Source: Pseudomonadota bacterium
Lineage (GTDB): Bacteria; Pseudomonadota; Alphaproteobacteria; Rhizobiales; Beijerinckiaceae
Assembly (NCBI GenBank): GCA_023386155.1
Contig: JAEWKH010000012.1
Location: 39,186-103,185 of the forward strand
Direction: 5' to 3'
DNA length: 64,000 nucleotides
Below, piece after piece: positions 43,560-52,499 of this stretch (position 1 is its first letter; each line of letters starts with the position of its first letter). The notes beneath the pieces are model-generated. The model ran no database searches. It saw nothing but the letters and a program-made list of their open reading frames with translations, and was not told where the DNA came from. Position numbers and translations under genes: made by a program.

Positions 43560-44258
43560 TCAATCGTCCTTCAACGCCCGATCCACCGCCGCGAGCGCGT
43601 GGATCGTCGTGGTGTCGAACAGCGGCACGGCGCTGTCGTCTTCGGAGACCAGCAGCATGATCTCGGTGCATCCGAGGATCACGGCCTGTGCGCCGCGTTC
43701 GATCAGGCGCGCAATGATCTCGCGATAGGCCTGCCGCGATTCCGGCCTGACCTGCCCGAGCACGAGTTCCCTGTAGATGATCTCGTGCACGATCCGCCGG
43801 TCGCCTTCGTCTGGCACGATGACCTCGAGTCCATGATGCTGCGCCAGGCGGCCCTTGTAGAAGTCCTGCTCCATGGTGAAGGCGGTGCCGAGCAAGCCGA
43901 TGCGCGAGAATCCCGCGGCCTTGATCCTGTCGGCCGTGGGATCGGCGATGTGAAGCAACGGAATGCTCACGGCCGATGTTATCGCATCCGCGACGCGGTG
44001 CATGGTGTTGGTGCACAGGACGATGAAATCGGCGCCGCCGCGCTCGAGGCGCAGGGCGGCCTCCTGCATCGCCTCCGCGAGGCGCGACCAGTCGCCCTCA
44101 TGCTGCAGCCGCTTGATGCCTTCGAAATCGACGGAATACATCAGGCATCGGGCCGAATGCACGCCGCCGAGCCGCCGGTTCGCCTCCTGATTGACGATGC
44201 GGTAATACTCGGCCGAGCTTTCCCAGCTCATGCCGCCGATGAGCCCTATGGTCCGCAT
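43560..44258 (-). CDS. Aspartate/glutamate racemase family protein
   Basis: A 232-residue protein starting MRTIGLIGGMSWESSAEYYRIVNQ, with the two catalytic cysteines in VLCTNTMH and LGCTEI. These are the acid/base pair of PLP-independent amino-acid racemases. It starts eight bases after the preceding gene on the minus strand. The specificity (aspartate, glutamate or another) is open. Confidence 0.9.
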   Translation of the reverse strand: MRTIGLIGGMSWESSAEYYRIVNQEANRRLGGVHSARCLMYSVDFEGIKRLQHEGDWSRLAEAMQEAALRLERGGADFIVLCTNTMHRVADAITSAVSIPLLHIADPTADRIKAAGFSRIGLLGTAFTMEQDFYKGRLAQHHGLEVIVPDEGDRRIVHEIIYRELVLGQVRPESRQAYREIIARLIERGAQAVILGCTEIMLLVSEDDSAVPLFDTTTIHALAAVDRALKDD

Positions 44259-44266
44259 GGCGCGTT

Positions 44267-44890
44267 TCAGGCTTCCGGCCTGTATGGGGCGCGACCGCTC
44301 TTCAGCGCATCGTCGAGGAGGTCGAGCCGGTCCTGTCCCCAGAACACCTCGCCGTCGAGCACATAGGCCGGCGAGCCGAACACGTCGCCTGCCACGGCGT
44401 TCTCCAGGTTCAGGGCATAGATCGCCTCGGTGGTGCTGCCGGTCACCACATCCATGAGAGCCGAGGAGTCGAGCCCCGCCTGCTCCGCCAGTTCCGTCAG
44501 AACCAGCGGATTGCCCAGATCGCGCTCCTCCTCCCATATGGCCGCGAAGGCCCGGCGCAGGAAGGCATCGGGGCTCCTGCCGGAGGCCGTGATCGCGATG
44601 ACGAAGCGGTCGGCGAGGTTCACGTCGAAGGGCCAGTGCTTCGGACTGATGTTGAAGTTCAGGCCCCGCCTCTCGCGCCAGCGTTGCAGTTCCACGATCC
44701 GGTAGCGCTGCCGCGCCGGGTGGCGCTGGGCCAGCGGCAATCCGCCGGTCTCCGAGAAGACGCGGCCGAGGAAGACGGGCTTGTAATTGACCTCGGCCTC
44801 GTGCCTCTGCGCAATCTCCATGAAGGGCGCATGGCCGATATAGGCCCAGGGGCTCACGAGGGAGAAGTAGTAATCGATGGTGCGGGGCAT
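44267..44890 (-). CDS. 2-Hydroxychromene-2-carboxylate isomerase family (DsbA-like)
   Basis: A 207-residue thioredoxin-fold protein with the kappa-class GST pattern: DYYFSLVSPWAYIGH at the N terminus, then ISPKHWPFDV and VFGSPAYVLDGEVFWGQDRL at the C terminus. The serine in FSLVSPW replaces the redox CxxC, as in glutathione-dependent isomerases of aromatic degradation. The true substrate is unknown. Confidence 0.85.
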   Translation of the reverse strand: MPRTIDYYFSLVSPWAYIGHAPFMEIAQRHEAEVNYKPVFLGRVFSETGGLPLAQRHPARQRYRIVELQRWRERRGLNFNISPKHWPFDVNLADRFVIAITASGRSPDAFLRRAFAAIWEEERDLGNPLVLTELAEQAGLDSSALMDVVTGSTTEAIYALNLENAVAGDVFGSPAYVLDGEVFWGQDRLDLLDDALKSGRAPYRPEA

Positions 44891-44945
44891 GGATCCGAAT
44901 CGGGGTTGTTCAGGCCTTGAACGGCGGCGGCCTCACCTTGGACCA

Positions 44946-45494
44946 TCAGGCGGCGCTCTTCAACGTCTCTTCCGCCCGGAGGAAAGCCTCGACCTCGGGC
45001 GCAGCCGCCGGCGCCTCGGCCTCGATGCCGATCTCGCCGATCAGGCGGTCCATGAGGACGAAGCGTCTCTCCGTGCGGTCGTAGAGCCCGGCCCGGACGA
45101 GGGCGATGGCGTTGAGGATGGGGCTTCCGTCCTTGGATTTCGAGATGAGCCGGTGCTCCATCACCAGGTGGCTGTCGGACCAGGTGAGGATGCGCGTCTC
45201 GAGCGTGAAGGACCGGAAGGCCTTGAGTTCCCGCCGGAAACGGATCTGCCCCGCGCCCACCACGGGCATCCACCCGTGCCTGAGGACGGGCCGCCACAGG
45301 CCGGAACGGATCATGAGATCGGTGCGGCCGAGATCCATGAGCGTCCAGTAGCGTCCGTTGTTCATGTGGAGCGACGTGTCGAGGTCGTGCGGCCACACCC
45401 GGAAGGACAGGCGCGACACGTCGCGCACCGGGTCGAGCCTCGGACGGAACAGCGAGGCGACGATCAGGTGAAGGACGCGCAGCCAGAGATTCAC
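44946..45494 (-). CDS. THEM6-like hotdog thioesterase family protein
   Basis: A GTG at 45494 overlaps the preceding stop codon (GTGA), giving a 182-residue protein. SLHMNNGRYWTLMDLGRTDL is the hotdog active-site helix region and RFRRELKAFRSFTLETRILTWSDSHLVMEH follows. The hydrophobic N terminus (LWLRVLHLIVASLF) suggests a membrane anchor. It may release fatty acyl groups from acyl-CoA, which would fit the beta-oxidation genes upstream. Confidence 0.8.
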   Translation of the reverse strand: MNLWLRVLHLIVASLFRPRLDPVRDVSRLSFRVWPHDLDTSLHMNNGRYWTLMDLGRTDLMIRSGLWRPVLRHGWMPVVGAGQIRFRRELKAFRSFTLETRILTWSDSHLVMEHRLISKSKDGSPILNAIALVRAGLYDRTERRFVLMDRLIGEIGIEAEAPAAAPEVEAFLRAEETLKSAA

Positions 45495-46000
45495 TGAAGG
45501 CCTATCCCGGTCTGACGCTGGAACAGGATCAGGTCGAGGGAGGGCGCCTCGAGGCCGAAGCCGGTCATCAGGCAATGGAGCTGCCCGCGATGATGGGTCT
45601 GGTGATTGAAGAAATGGGTCAATGCCGGCGCGAGGGGCTGCTCGATCTCGGCCGGGTTCGTAATCGTCCTGTAGCGGACGCGGCCTGCAAGATCGGATTC
45701 GGACAGGCTTTCGATATAGGCGACGATCCGCTCGTCCTCCCTTTCCCGCGCCGCCCTCAGCTCGGGGAGGTTCTCGAACAGGATCGCATCGAGGCGGTTC
45801 GGCGCCTCCCCCTGCCCGCTGAAGCGCTTCAGCCAGATGCGGTCGGTGACGAGCAGATGGTTCAGCGTGCCGTGCACCGACCTGAAGAACGCCCCGCGAT
45901 CCGCACGGTAATCCGCATCGGACAATTGAGCGGCCGCATCGTAGATGCGCTCGTTGCACCACGCATTGTAGCCCGCCATCATGGCAAAGTGCGGCTTCAT
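45491..46000 (-). CDS. DinB family protein
   Basis: From the ATG at 46000 (GGGGAG upstream) the product is 169 residues, a four-helix DinB fold with metal ligands likely in TLNHLLVTDRIW and FFNHQTHHRGQL. Such proteins bind a metal and often use bacillithiol or mycothiol-like cofactors; function here is unassigned. The next gene starts inside its stop codon. Confidence 0.87.
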   Translation of the reverse strand: MKPHFAMMAGYNAWCNERIYDAAAQLSDADYRADRGAFFRSVHGTLNHLLVTDRIWLKRFSGQGEAPNRLDAILFENLPELRAAREREDERIVAYIESLSESDLAGRVRYRTITNPAEIEQPLAPALTHFFNHQTHHRGQLHCLMTGFGLEAPSLDLILFQRQTGIGLQ

Positions 46001-46010
46001 GAAAAGACTC

Positions 46011-46146
46011 CCCATTTCCCCTCTCCCCTCTGCGGGAGAGGGTGGCGAACGAAAGTGAGCCAGGAGAGGGGAAGTCAACAGGCGAATTCTGTCCCTCTCC
46101 CGACCTGCTGCGCAGGTCACCCTCTCCCGTTACGGGGAGAGGGTCA
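46011..46146. repeat. Palindromic CCCTCTCCC repeat region
   Basis: CCCTCTCCCC/GGGAGAGGG inverted repeats appear twice, the first as CCCCTCTGCGGGAGAGGG and the second enclosing GACCTGCTGCGCAGGTC. They lie between the FadJ-type gene and DinB on the minus strand. A related GC-rich palindromic set occurs at 63646-63692. Confidence 0.65.
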
Positions 46147-46152
46147 AGGGGC

Positions 46153-48363
46153 TCATGCCGCCTTCTTCGTTCCCGCCGCGCGGCCGTAGAAGGTCTCCCC
46201 GCTCGATGCCATGTCGAGGAGGAGCTTCGGCGGGGCGAAGCGGTCGCCGTGCTTGGCCTGCAGGCTCTTGCACAGATCGACGAAGGCTTTCGCGCCCATG
46301 AAGTCGATGTAGGAGAGCGCGCCGCCCGTATAGGGCGCGAAGCCGAAGCCGAGGATGGATCCCACATCCGCCTCGCGCGGATCCGTGACGACGCCCTCTT
46401 CGACGGTGCGCGCGGCTTCCAGGGCCTGCGTGACGAGGAGGCGCTGCTTCAGCTCCTGCATGTCGACGAGCTCAGGCTCGACATGCTTCGCCTGAAGATC
46501 CTTCAGGCCCGGCCACAGGCGCTTCTGTCCGCCCTCCGGATAATCGTAGAACCCTTTACGGTTCTTGCGGCCGAGGCGCCCTTCCTTCTCCACGAGCGTC
46601 GTGAGCAGCTCTTCCTGCTCCGGCACGATAGCCGCGTCGCCGAGCTGCGCTTTCGTGGCCTTGAGGATCTTGAGGCCGAGATCGACGCCGACCTCGTCGT
46701 TGAGCGAAAGCGGCCCGACCGGCATGCCGGCCTGCTTGCCCGCCTGCTCGATCATCGCCGCCGGCAGTCCCTCTGTGAACATCAGGTGCCCTTCGAGGAT
46801 ATAGGCGAGCACGCAGCGATTGGCGAAGAACCCGCGGGAATCGTTGACGACGATCGGGGTCTTCCGGATCAAGCGCACATAGTCGAGCGCGGCGGCGAGC
46901 GCCTTGTCGCCGGTCTCCTTGCCCATGATGATCTCGACCAGCATCATCTTCTCGACCGGCGAGAAGAAGTGGATGCCGATGAACTGGTCAGGCTTCTTCG
47001 ACTGCTGGGCGAGGCCCGTGATCGGCAGGGTCGAGGTGTTGGACGCGAAGATGCAATCCGGCCGGATCGCGGCCTCCACCTTCTGGATCACCTCGGCCTT
47101 GACCTTGGGATCCTCGAACACGGCCTCGATGACGAGGTCGCAATCCTTGAGGTCGTCGTAATCGGCGGACGGCGTGATGCGGGACAGCAGCGCGTCGCGG
47201 TCCGCCGACTTGGCGCGGCCCTTCATGATCTGGTCGGACATGAGCTTGTGCGAATGCGCCTTGCCCTTCTCGGCCGATTCCATGTCGCGGTCGATGAGCA
47301 CGACCTCGAGGCCCGCATTGGCCGTGACATAGGCGACGCTCGCCCCCATGAAGCCCGCGCCGACGACGCCGACCTTCTTCAGATTCGTCGGCGGCACGTC
47401 CTTGGGACGGCGCGCGCCCTTGTTCAGGTCCTGCATGGAGATGAAGAGCGTGCGGATCATCGCCGCCGCCTCCTTCGAGCGCAGGATCTTGGCGAACCAG
47501 CGCGACTCCACCTTCAGGGCGAGATCCATCGGCAGCTGCAGGCCCTGGTAGACGGATTCGAGGATCGCGCGGATCGCCGGGTAATTGTCCTGCGTCTCGC
47601 GGCGGTAGATGGCATTGGCCGGAGGCCAGATCTGCATGCCGGCTGCGGAATAGACCTTGTTGGAAGGCAGCTTGTAGCCCTTCTGATCCCAGGCTGCTGT
47701 GGCCGAGCCGCCATTCTTGATCCAGTCCTTCGCCGTTTGCACGATCTGATCGCGCGGCGCGACCGCATGGGCGAGGCCCATGTTGCGCGCCATGAGCGGG
47801 CGGAGCTGCTCGCCCTTGAACAGCATCTGCAGAGCGTCACCCGTCTGCATGAGACGCGCCACGCGCTGCGTGCCGCCCGCGCCGGGGAAGAGCCCGACCT
47901 TCACCTCGGGCAGGCCGACGCGGGTGGAATCGACGTCCGACAGCACCCGGAAATGGCAGGCGAGCGCCAGCTCGAAGGCGCCGCCAAGGCACACGCCGTG
48001 CACGGCTGCGGCGAACGGCTTTCCGCAAGTTTCGAGGCGGCGGTAGAGCAGCGAGAGCCTGCGCGATTCCTCGAAGAAGAACTGCATCGCAGCTTCTTCG
48101 CCCTTCTCTTTTGCAAGACGCGCATATTCCGCGCCGAGCCCCTGGAGCATGGTGAGATCCGCGCCGCCGGAGAAAGCCTCCTTGCCGGAGGTGATGACGC
48201 AGCCCTTGATGGCCTCGTCGCCGGCAACCTTCTCGATGATCTGCTCCAGCTCGCCCATCACCTCGGGGGTGATCACGTTCATGGAGCGGCCGGGCATGTC
48301 CCATGTCGCGAGCGCGATGCCGTCGGCGTCGATTTCGAGGCGGAAATTGGTGAAGTCGTTCAT
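46153..48363 (-). CDS. FadB/FadJ-type bifunctional fatty-acid oxidation enzyme
   Basis: A 736-residue protein. Residues about 1-190 are enoyl-CoA hydratase (SGGADLTMLQG, GVCLGGAFELALACHF with catalytic glutamates); from about 330 comes 3-hydroxyacyl-CoA dehydrogenase with the NAD motif GVVGAGFMGASVAYV, then the two C-terminal dehydrogenase domains including FFSPVEKMMLVEI. It catalyses two central steps of fatty-acid beta-oxidation. The thiolase gene ends 25 bases upstream and they form a pair. Confidence 0.93.
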   Translation of the reverse strand: MNDFTNFRLEIDADGIALATWDMPGRSMNVITPEVMGELEQIIEKVAGDEAIKGCVITSGKEAFSGGADLTMLQGLGAEYARLAKEKGEEAAMQFFFEESRRLSLLYRRLETCGKPFAAAVHGVCLGGAFELALACHFRVLSDVDSTRVGLPEVKVGLFPGAGGTQRVARLMQTGDALQMLFKGEQLRPLMARNMGLAHAVAPRDQIVQTAKDWIKNGGSATAAWDQKGYKLPSNKVYSAAGMQIWPPANAIYRRETQDNYPAIRAILESVYQGLQLPMDLALKVESRWFAKILRSKEAAAMIRTLFISMQDLNKGARRPKDVPPTNLKKVGVVGAGFMGASVAYVTANAGLEVVLIDRDMESAEKGKAHSHKLMSDQIMKGRAKSADRDALLSRITPSADYDDLKDCDLVIEAVFEDPKVKAEVIQKVEAAIRPDCIFASNTSTLPITGLAQQSKKPDQFIGIHFFSPVEKMMLVEIIMGKETGDKALAAALDYVRLIRKTPIVVNDSRGFFANRCVLAYILEGHLMFTEGLPAAMIEQAGKQAGMPVGPLSLNDEVGVDLGLKILKATKAQLGDAAIVPEQEELLTTLVEKEGRLGRKNRKGFYDYPEGGQKRLWPGLKDLQAKHVEPELVDMQELKQRLLVTQALEAARTVEEGVVTDPREADVGSILGFGFAPYTGGALSYIDFMGAKAFVDLCKSLQAKHGDRFAPPKLLLDMASSGETFYGRAAGTKKAA

Positions 48364-48388
48364 GGCTGGTCTCCCCTTCCCGCTCTTC

Positions 48389-49597
48389 TCAAACACGCTC
48401 GATGATCGCGGCCGTGCCCATGCCGGCCGCGACGCACAGGGTGATCAGGGCCGTCTGCTTGTCGGTGCGCTCCAGCTCGTCGAGCACGGTCCCCAGGATC
48501 ATGGCGCCGGTCGCGCCGAGCGGGTGTCCCATGGCGATGGCGCCGCCATTCACGTTGACCTTCGCCGGATCGAGATCCATCGCCTGCATGTAGCGCAGCA
48601 CCACCGACGAGAAGGCTTCGTTGATCTCGAAGAGATCGATGTCGTCCTTCGTCATGCCGGCCTTGCGCAAGGCAAGCTCCGACACGTCGATGGGCCCGGT
48701 GAGCATGAGGGCGAGATCGGACCCGATGGAGGCAAAACCTTTGAGCCGCGCGCGCGGCTTGAGGCCCATTTTCGCGCCGCCCTCCTTCGAGCCGACGAGC
48801 ACGGCGGCCGCGCCGTCCACGATGCCCGAGGAGTTGCCGGCATGGTGCACGTGGTTGACGAACTCCACATCCGGATGCGCCGCGGTCGCCACCGCGTCGA
48901 AGCCGCCCATCTCGCCCATCTGCACGAAGGCCGCCTTGAGCTGGCCGAGCGACTGCATGTCGGTCTGCGGCCGCATGTGCTCGTCCTTCGCGAGGATCGT
49001 GAGGCCGTTGACGTCCTTCACCGGAACGACGGACTTGGCGAAGCGCCCCTCGTCCCAGGCCTTCGCGGCACGCTTCTGCGACTCGACCGCAAAGGCGTCC
49101 ACGTCGTCGCGCGAGAAGCCGTATTTCGTCGCGATCAGGTCCGCCGAGATGCCCTGAGGGAGGAAATAGGTGGGAATGGCAATGCCCGGATCGACCGGCC
49201 ACGCGCCGCCCGACGCGCCCATGCCGATGCGGCTCATGGATTCGACGCCGCCGCCGATGGCGATGTCCTTCATGCCGGACATCACCTGCGCGGCGGCGAA
49301 GTTCACCGCGTCCAAGCCCGAGGCGCAGAAGCGGTTGATCTGCACGCCCGGCACCTCCTTGCCGAAGCCGGCCTTCAGCGCGGCCGCCCGGGCGATGTCG
49401 CCGCCGGCCTCGCCGATCGGATCGACGCAGCCGAGCACCACGTCCTCGACCAGCATCGGATCGAGGTCGCTGCGCCGGCGGATGGCATCGAGCGCCGTCA
49501 CGGCGAGATCGACCGCCGGAACCTCGTGCAGCGAACCGTCCGGCTTGCCGCGTCCGCGCGGGGTGCGGACGGCATCGTAGATATAGGCTTCAGCCAT
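48389..49597 (-). CDS. Acetyl-CoA acyltransferase (thiolase)
   Basis: A 402-residue thiolase with active-site cysteine in INRFCASGLDAVNFA (near residue 90) and the second and third motifs EAFSSVVLRYM, NGGAIAMGHPLGATGA and TLCVAAGMGTA. The pairing with the FadJ-type enzyme shows the beta-oxidation role, with subunits of the multienzyme complex encoded side by side. Confidence 0.94.
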   Translation of the reverse strand: MAEAYIYDAVRTPRGRGKPDGSLHEVPAVDLAVTALDAIRRRSDLDPMLVEDVVLGCVDPIGEAGGDIARAAALKAGFGKEVPGVQINRFCASGLDAVNFAAAQVMSGMKDIAIGGGVESMSRIGMGASGGAWPVDPGIAIPTYFLPQGISADLIATKYGFSRDDVDAFAVESQKRAAKAWDEGRFAKSVVPVKDVNGLTILAKDEHMRPQTDMQSLGQLKAAFVQMGEMGGFDAVATAAHPDVEFVNHVHHAGNSSGIVDGAAAVLVGSKEGGAKMGLKPRARLKGFASIGSDLALMLTGPIDVSELALRKAGMTKDDIDLFEINEAFSSVVLRYMQAMDLDPAKVNVNGGAIAMGHPLGATGAMILGTVLDELERTDKQTALITLCVAAGMGTAAIIERV

Positions 49598-49623
49598 GGA
49601 GGCCTCCCAGAAGTATCATGTGC

Positions 49624-49653
49624 ATCCCGGGCCAGCGAAGCGCGTCCCGGGAT
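49624..49653. repeat. Short inverted repeat between thiolase and acyl-CoA dehydrogenase
   Basis: ATCCCGGG at 49624-49631 and TCCCGGGAT at 49645-49653 frame a GCGAAGCGC centre. It lies between the two genes, read on the minus strand, and may be a weak stop or mRNA stem. Confidence 0.5.
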
Positions 49654-49683
49654 CGTTTGCAAGTATGGGCTCCCGTCCTGCGG

Positions 49684-51477
49684 TCAGAACGCTTCCATGG
49701 GCAGCGCCATGGTCGTGTCCGCGCCAGCCGTGACGCGGGCCAGACGCATGCCCGTCTCGGGCATCAGGCGTTCCATGTAGAAGCGGCCCGTCAGGAGCTT
49801 GGCATCCATCCTGTCGGCGGCGCCGTTGCCTTGAGCCTTCTTCGCCTGCGCGGCCTTTGCCATCCTGGCCCACATGTAGCCCATCGCCACGAGGCCGAAG
49901 AGGTGCATGTAGTCGGTGGCGCCGGCGCCGGCGTTGTCGGGCTTCGCCATGGCGTTCTGCATGAACCACATGGTGGCCTGCTGCAGATGGCCGAGGCCCT
50001 GCTGCAGGGGCGCGATGAAGGCCTTCAGGCTCTCCTCGCCCGCATTCTCCTGGCAGAAGGCGCCGACCTCGTTGAAGAAGGTCATCACGGCCCGCCCGCC
50101 GTCCTTGCCGAGCTTGCGGCCGACGAGGTCCATGGCCTGGATGCCGTTGGCGCCCTCGTAGATCTGCGTGATGCGCGCATCGCGCACGAACTGCGACATG
50201 CCCCATTCCTCGATGTAGCCGTGGCCGCCGAACATCTGCTGCGCCTTGACGGCATTGTCGAAGCCGAGATCGGTGAGCACGCCTTTCACCACCGGCGTCA
50301 TCAGGCCCATGTAGTCTTCGGCCACCTGGCGCTGCGCCTCGTCGGAGGAGCGATGCGCGACGTCGTTGTTCAGTCCCGTCCAGACGATCAGCGCGCGGGC
50401 CGCCTCGTTGACGGCCCGGATGGAGAGAAGCGTGCGGCGCACGTCCGGATGCACGATGATCGGGTCGGCCGGCTTGTCGGGGAACTTCGCGCCCGTGAGC
50501 GCCCGGCCCTGCAGGCGGTCCTTCGCATAGGCCACGGCGTTCTGATAGGCCACCTCGGACTGGGAGAGCCCCTGCACGCCGACCGCGAGCCGCGCCTCGT
50601 TCATCATCACGAACATGGCGTTGAGGCCGCGGTTCTCCTGGCCGACGAGCCAGCCCTTCGCGCCGTCGTAGTTCATCACGCAGGTGGCATTGCCGTGAAT
50701 GCCCATCTTGTGCTCCAGCGAGCCGCAGGAGACGCCGTTGCGGTCGCCGAGGGATCCGTCTCCGTTGACGACGAACTTCGGCACCACGAAGAGCGAGATG
50801 CCCTTGGTGCCCTGCGGCGCTCCCTCGATGCGGGCGAGCACCAGATGGACGATGTTCTCCGCCATGTCGTGCTCGCCGGCCGAGATGAAGATCTTGGTGC
50901 CCGAGATGGAATACGAGCCGTCGCCGTTCGGCACCGCCTTGGTCTTGAGCAGCCCCAGATCCGTGCCGCAGTGAGGCTCGGTGAGGTTCATGGTGCCGGT
51001 CCAGGCGCCCTCGATCATCCTGGGCAGATAGGTCTTCTTCTGCTCCTCGGTGCCGTGAACCATCAGCGCCGCGATGGCCCCCTGGGTGAGGCCCGGATAC
51101 ATGCCGAGCGCCAGGTTCGCCGAGGAGATGAATTCCTGCATGATCGTGTTGAGGACGGTGGGCAGCCCCTGGCCGCCGTATTCCTCCGGGGCGGCAAGGC
51201 CCATCCAGCCGCCCGCAATGTAGGCTTCGTAGGCCTGCTTGAAACCCTTCGGCGTCGTCACCGAACCATCCGGGTGGCGGGTGCAGCCCTCCTGGTCGCC
51301 GGAGAGGTTCAGCGGAGCGAAAACCTCCTCGCAGAGCTTGGCGCCCTCGGCGAGGATCGCCTCCACCGTGTCGGGCGTCGCATCGGCAAAGCCCGGCAGG
51401 TTGTTGTAACGCTCAATCGGGAACACGTCGTTCAGCAGGAACATGACGTCTTCGACGGGGGCCTTGTAGACCGGCAT
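49684..51477 (-). CDS. Acyl-CoA dehydrogenase, long form
   Basis: The ATG at 51477 (GGGAGAG just upstream) gives a 597-residue enzyme. It has the acyl-CoA dehydrogenase segments LTEPHCGTDLG, FISAGEHDMAENIVHLVLARIEG, FVVPKF and QMFGGHGYIEEWGMSQFVRDARI, plus an extra C-terminal domain typical of the FadE-like long family. It removes electrons from acyl-CoA in the first step of beta-oxidation and heads the run with thiolase and the FadJ-type gene. Confidence 0.92.
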   Translation of the reverse strand: MPVYKAPVEDVMFLLNDVFPIERYNNLPGFADATPDTVEAILAEGAKLCEEVFAPLNLSGDQEGCTRHPDGSVTTPKGFKQAYEAYIAGGWMGLAAPEEYGGQGLPTVLNTIMQEFISSANLALGMYPGLTQGAIAALMVHGTEEQKKTYLPRMIEGAWTGTMNLTEPHCGTDLGLLKTKAVPNGDGSYSISGTKIFISAGEHDMAENIVHLVLARIEGAPQGTKGISLFVVPKFVVNGDGSLGDRNGVSCGSLEHKMGIHGNATCVMNYDGAKGWLVGQENRGLNAMFVMMNEARLAVGVQGLSQSEVAYQNAVAYAKDRLQGRALTGAKFPDKPADPIIVHPDVRRTLLSIRAVNEAARALIVWTGLNNDVAHRSSDEAQRQVAEDYMGLMTPVVKGVLTDLGFDNAVKAQQMFGGHGYIEEWGMSQFVRDARITQIYEGANGIQAMDLVGRKLGKDGGRAVMTFFNEVGAFCQENAGEESLKAFIAPLQQGLGHLQQATMWFMQNAMAKPDNAGAGATDYMHLFGLVAMGYMWARMAKAAQAKKAQGNGAADRMDAKLLTGRFYMERLMPETGMRLARVTAGADTTMALPMEAF

Positions 51478-51539
51478 ACGGACTCTCCCAGATCGGACGC
51501 CGGCACGATCCTTCCCTAAAGGGATGTCGCCGGCCAAGC

Positions 51540-51563
51540 AGATAGTTCACATATAAACTATCT
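51540..51563. promoter_or_regulatory. Candidate MerR-family operator before the beta-oxidation genes
   Basis: AGATAGTT and AACTATCT form a perfect inverted repeat separated by CACATATA, 63 bases before the acyl-CoA dehydrogenase start. This is the best symmetric, A/T-rich site in the promoter region and could bind the MerR regulator encoded next door. Confidence 0.55.
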
Positions 51564-51630
51564 CGTCGTTTTGGAAAGAGGTAGGGTGGGAAATCTTTGG
51601 TGGAAGCAAGGAGGGACGATTTCGCCCCCT

Positions 51631-51680
51631 GCGCATCGTTCTTCGCGCAAAGCCGGATCCACTTTTTGACCGATGGGCCG
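51631..51680. repeat. Dispersed palindromic repeat, degenerate copy
   Basis: GCGCATCGTTCTTCGCGCAAAGCCGGATCCACTTTTTGACCGATGGGCC repeats the GCGCATCGTT end, the GGATCCACTTTTT core and an ending near ACCGATG of the family seen at 7746 and 35974. It lies upstream of the acyl-CoA dehydrogenase. Confidence 0.65.
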
Positions 51681-51739
51681 GATTCGATCACATCGTCCGG
51701 CAGCTCGTCGTCTTCGAGACCGGGAACGCCCAAACGGCA

Positions 51740-51784
51740 ACGCCCACCCGGCAACAGGCCAGATGCCTGCTGCCGGGTGGGCGT
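51740..51784 (-). terminator. Strong stem-loop after the MerR gene
   Basis: ACGCCCACCCGGCA and TGCCGGGTGGGCGT form a perfect 14-bp stem; inside it CAGGC and GCCTG pair again. It lies 38 bases past the MerR stop on the minus strand and probably insulates it from the beta-oxidation genes, though no T-tract is visible. Confidence 0.65.
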
Positions 51785-51821
51785 CCTGGAAAGTCGTTCC
51801 TTGTAAGGAAAGCGTCGCCGC

Positions 51822-52232
51822 TCAGGCGGCAGCCGCCAGGCTGGCGCGCCGGGCTCGCAGTTCGGCCAGAGCCTCTTCGATCTCGGCCTTCTGCTGCTCG
51901 AGATGCCTGATCTGGTCCTCGACCTGGTCGAGGGAGAGCTTCAGGTTCATGGCCGCGCCATTACCCGACCGCTCCTCAGCCACCATGGCGCGGATCTCGG
52001 TCAGGGTGAAGCCAAGCTGCTTCCCTTTGAGGATGACGGAGAGACGCTCGCGGTCCCGGGCATCGTAGATGCGGGCCGTTCCGTCGCGGCGCGGGGACAG
52101 AAGCCCGCGGTCCTCATAAAATCGCAGGGTGCGGAGGGTCACTCCGAACTCGCGTGCAAGATCGCCAATCGTAAAAAGTTTCGCACCCTCTCCGGTCTCG
52201 CCGGCATGGGTGCCGCCTGCAAATTGATCCAT
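51822..52232 (-). CDS. MerR-family transcriptional regulator
   Basis: A 136-residue protein with an N-terminal MerR helix-turn-helix (FTIGDLAREFGVTLRTLRFYEDRGLLSPRRDG) and a C-terminal coiled-coil dimer helix (about 80-130). It lacks the effector cysteines of metal sensors and resembles the regulators of acyl-CoA catabolism genes (LiuR-like). Placed just upstream of the acyl-CoA dehydrogenase, it is the candidate regulator of the operon. Confidence 0.9.
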   Translation of the reverse strand: MDQFAGGTHAGETGEGAKLFTIGDLAREFGVTLRTLRFYEDRGLLSPRRDGTARIYDARDRERLSVILKGKQLGFTLTEIRAMVAEERSGNGAAMNLKLSLDQVEDQIRHLEQQKAEIEEALAELRARRASLAAAA

Positions 52233-52499
52233 GGAACGCCCCGTTATTTCTTGATGAGAGGGCTGGCGACCAGCGCTTCACCCTCAGTAAAGAAATGATA
52301 CAACATTCACTGAATGGGTTGCAAGTGTATTGCGTGTTTCATGTGCCGCTGGGGCAAAAGAATGTCCTGTTTGAATATTTACGAAAGGGAAGGCGTTCGG
52401 CCTGAGGCTCCCTTCTCCGCTCAACCCCTCTCCGTTTAACGAGTTTTTTACCACGCCGGACAAAAGTTACAGCACGGGGCAAGAGGGTTCGGGAGCGAG
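52233..52499. other. Divergent gap between the MerR gene and the SEL1 protein gene
   Basis: Slightly under 270 bases. Promoters for both flanking genes should lie here. The A/T-rich part around 52290-52350 is the obvious promoter zone. No repeat or gene was noticed. Confidence 0.45.

Noticed and set aside
46042..48405. 787-codon open frame opposite the FadJ-type gene
   Set aside because: Antisense of a complete beta-oxidation enzyme, and no own start signal.
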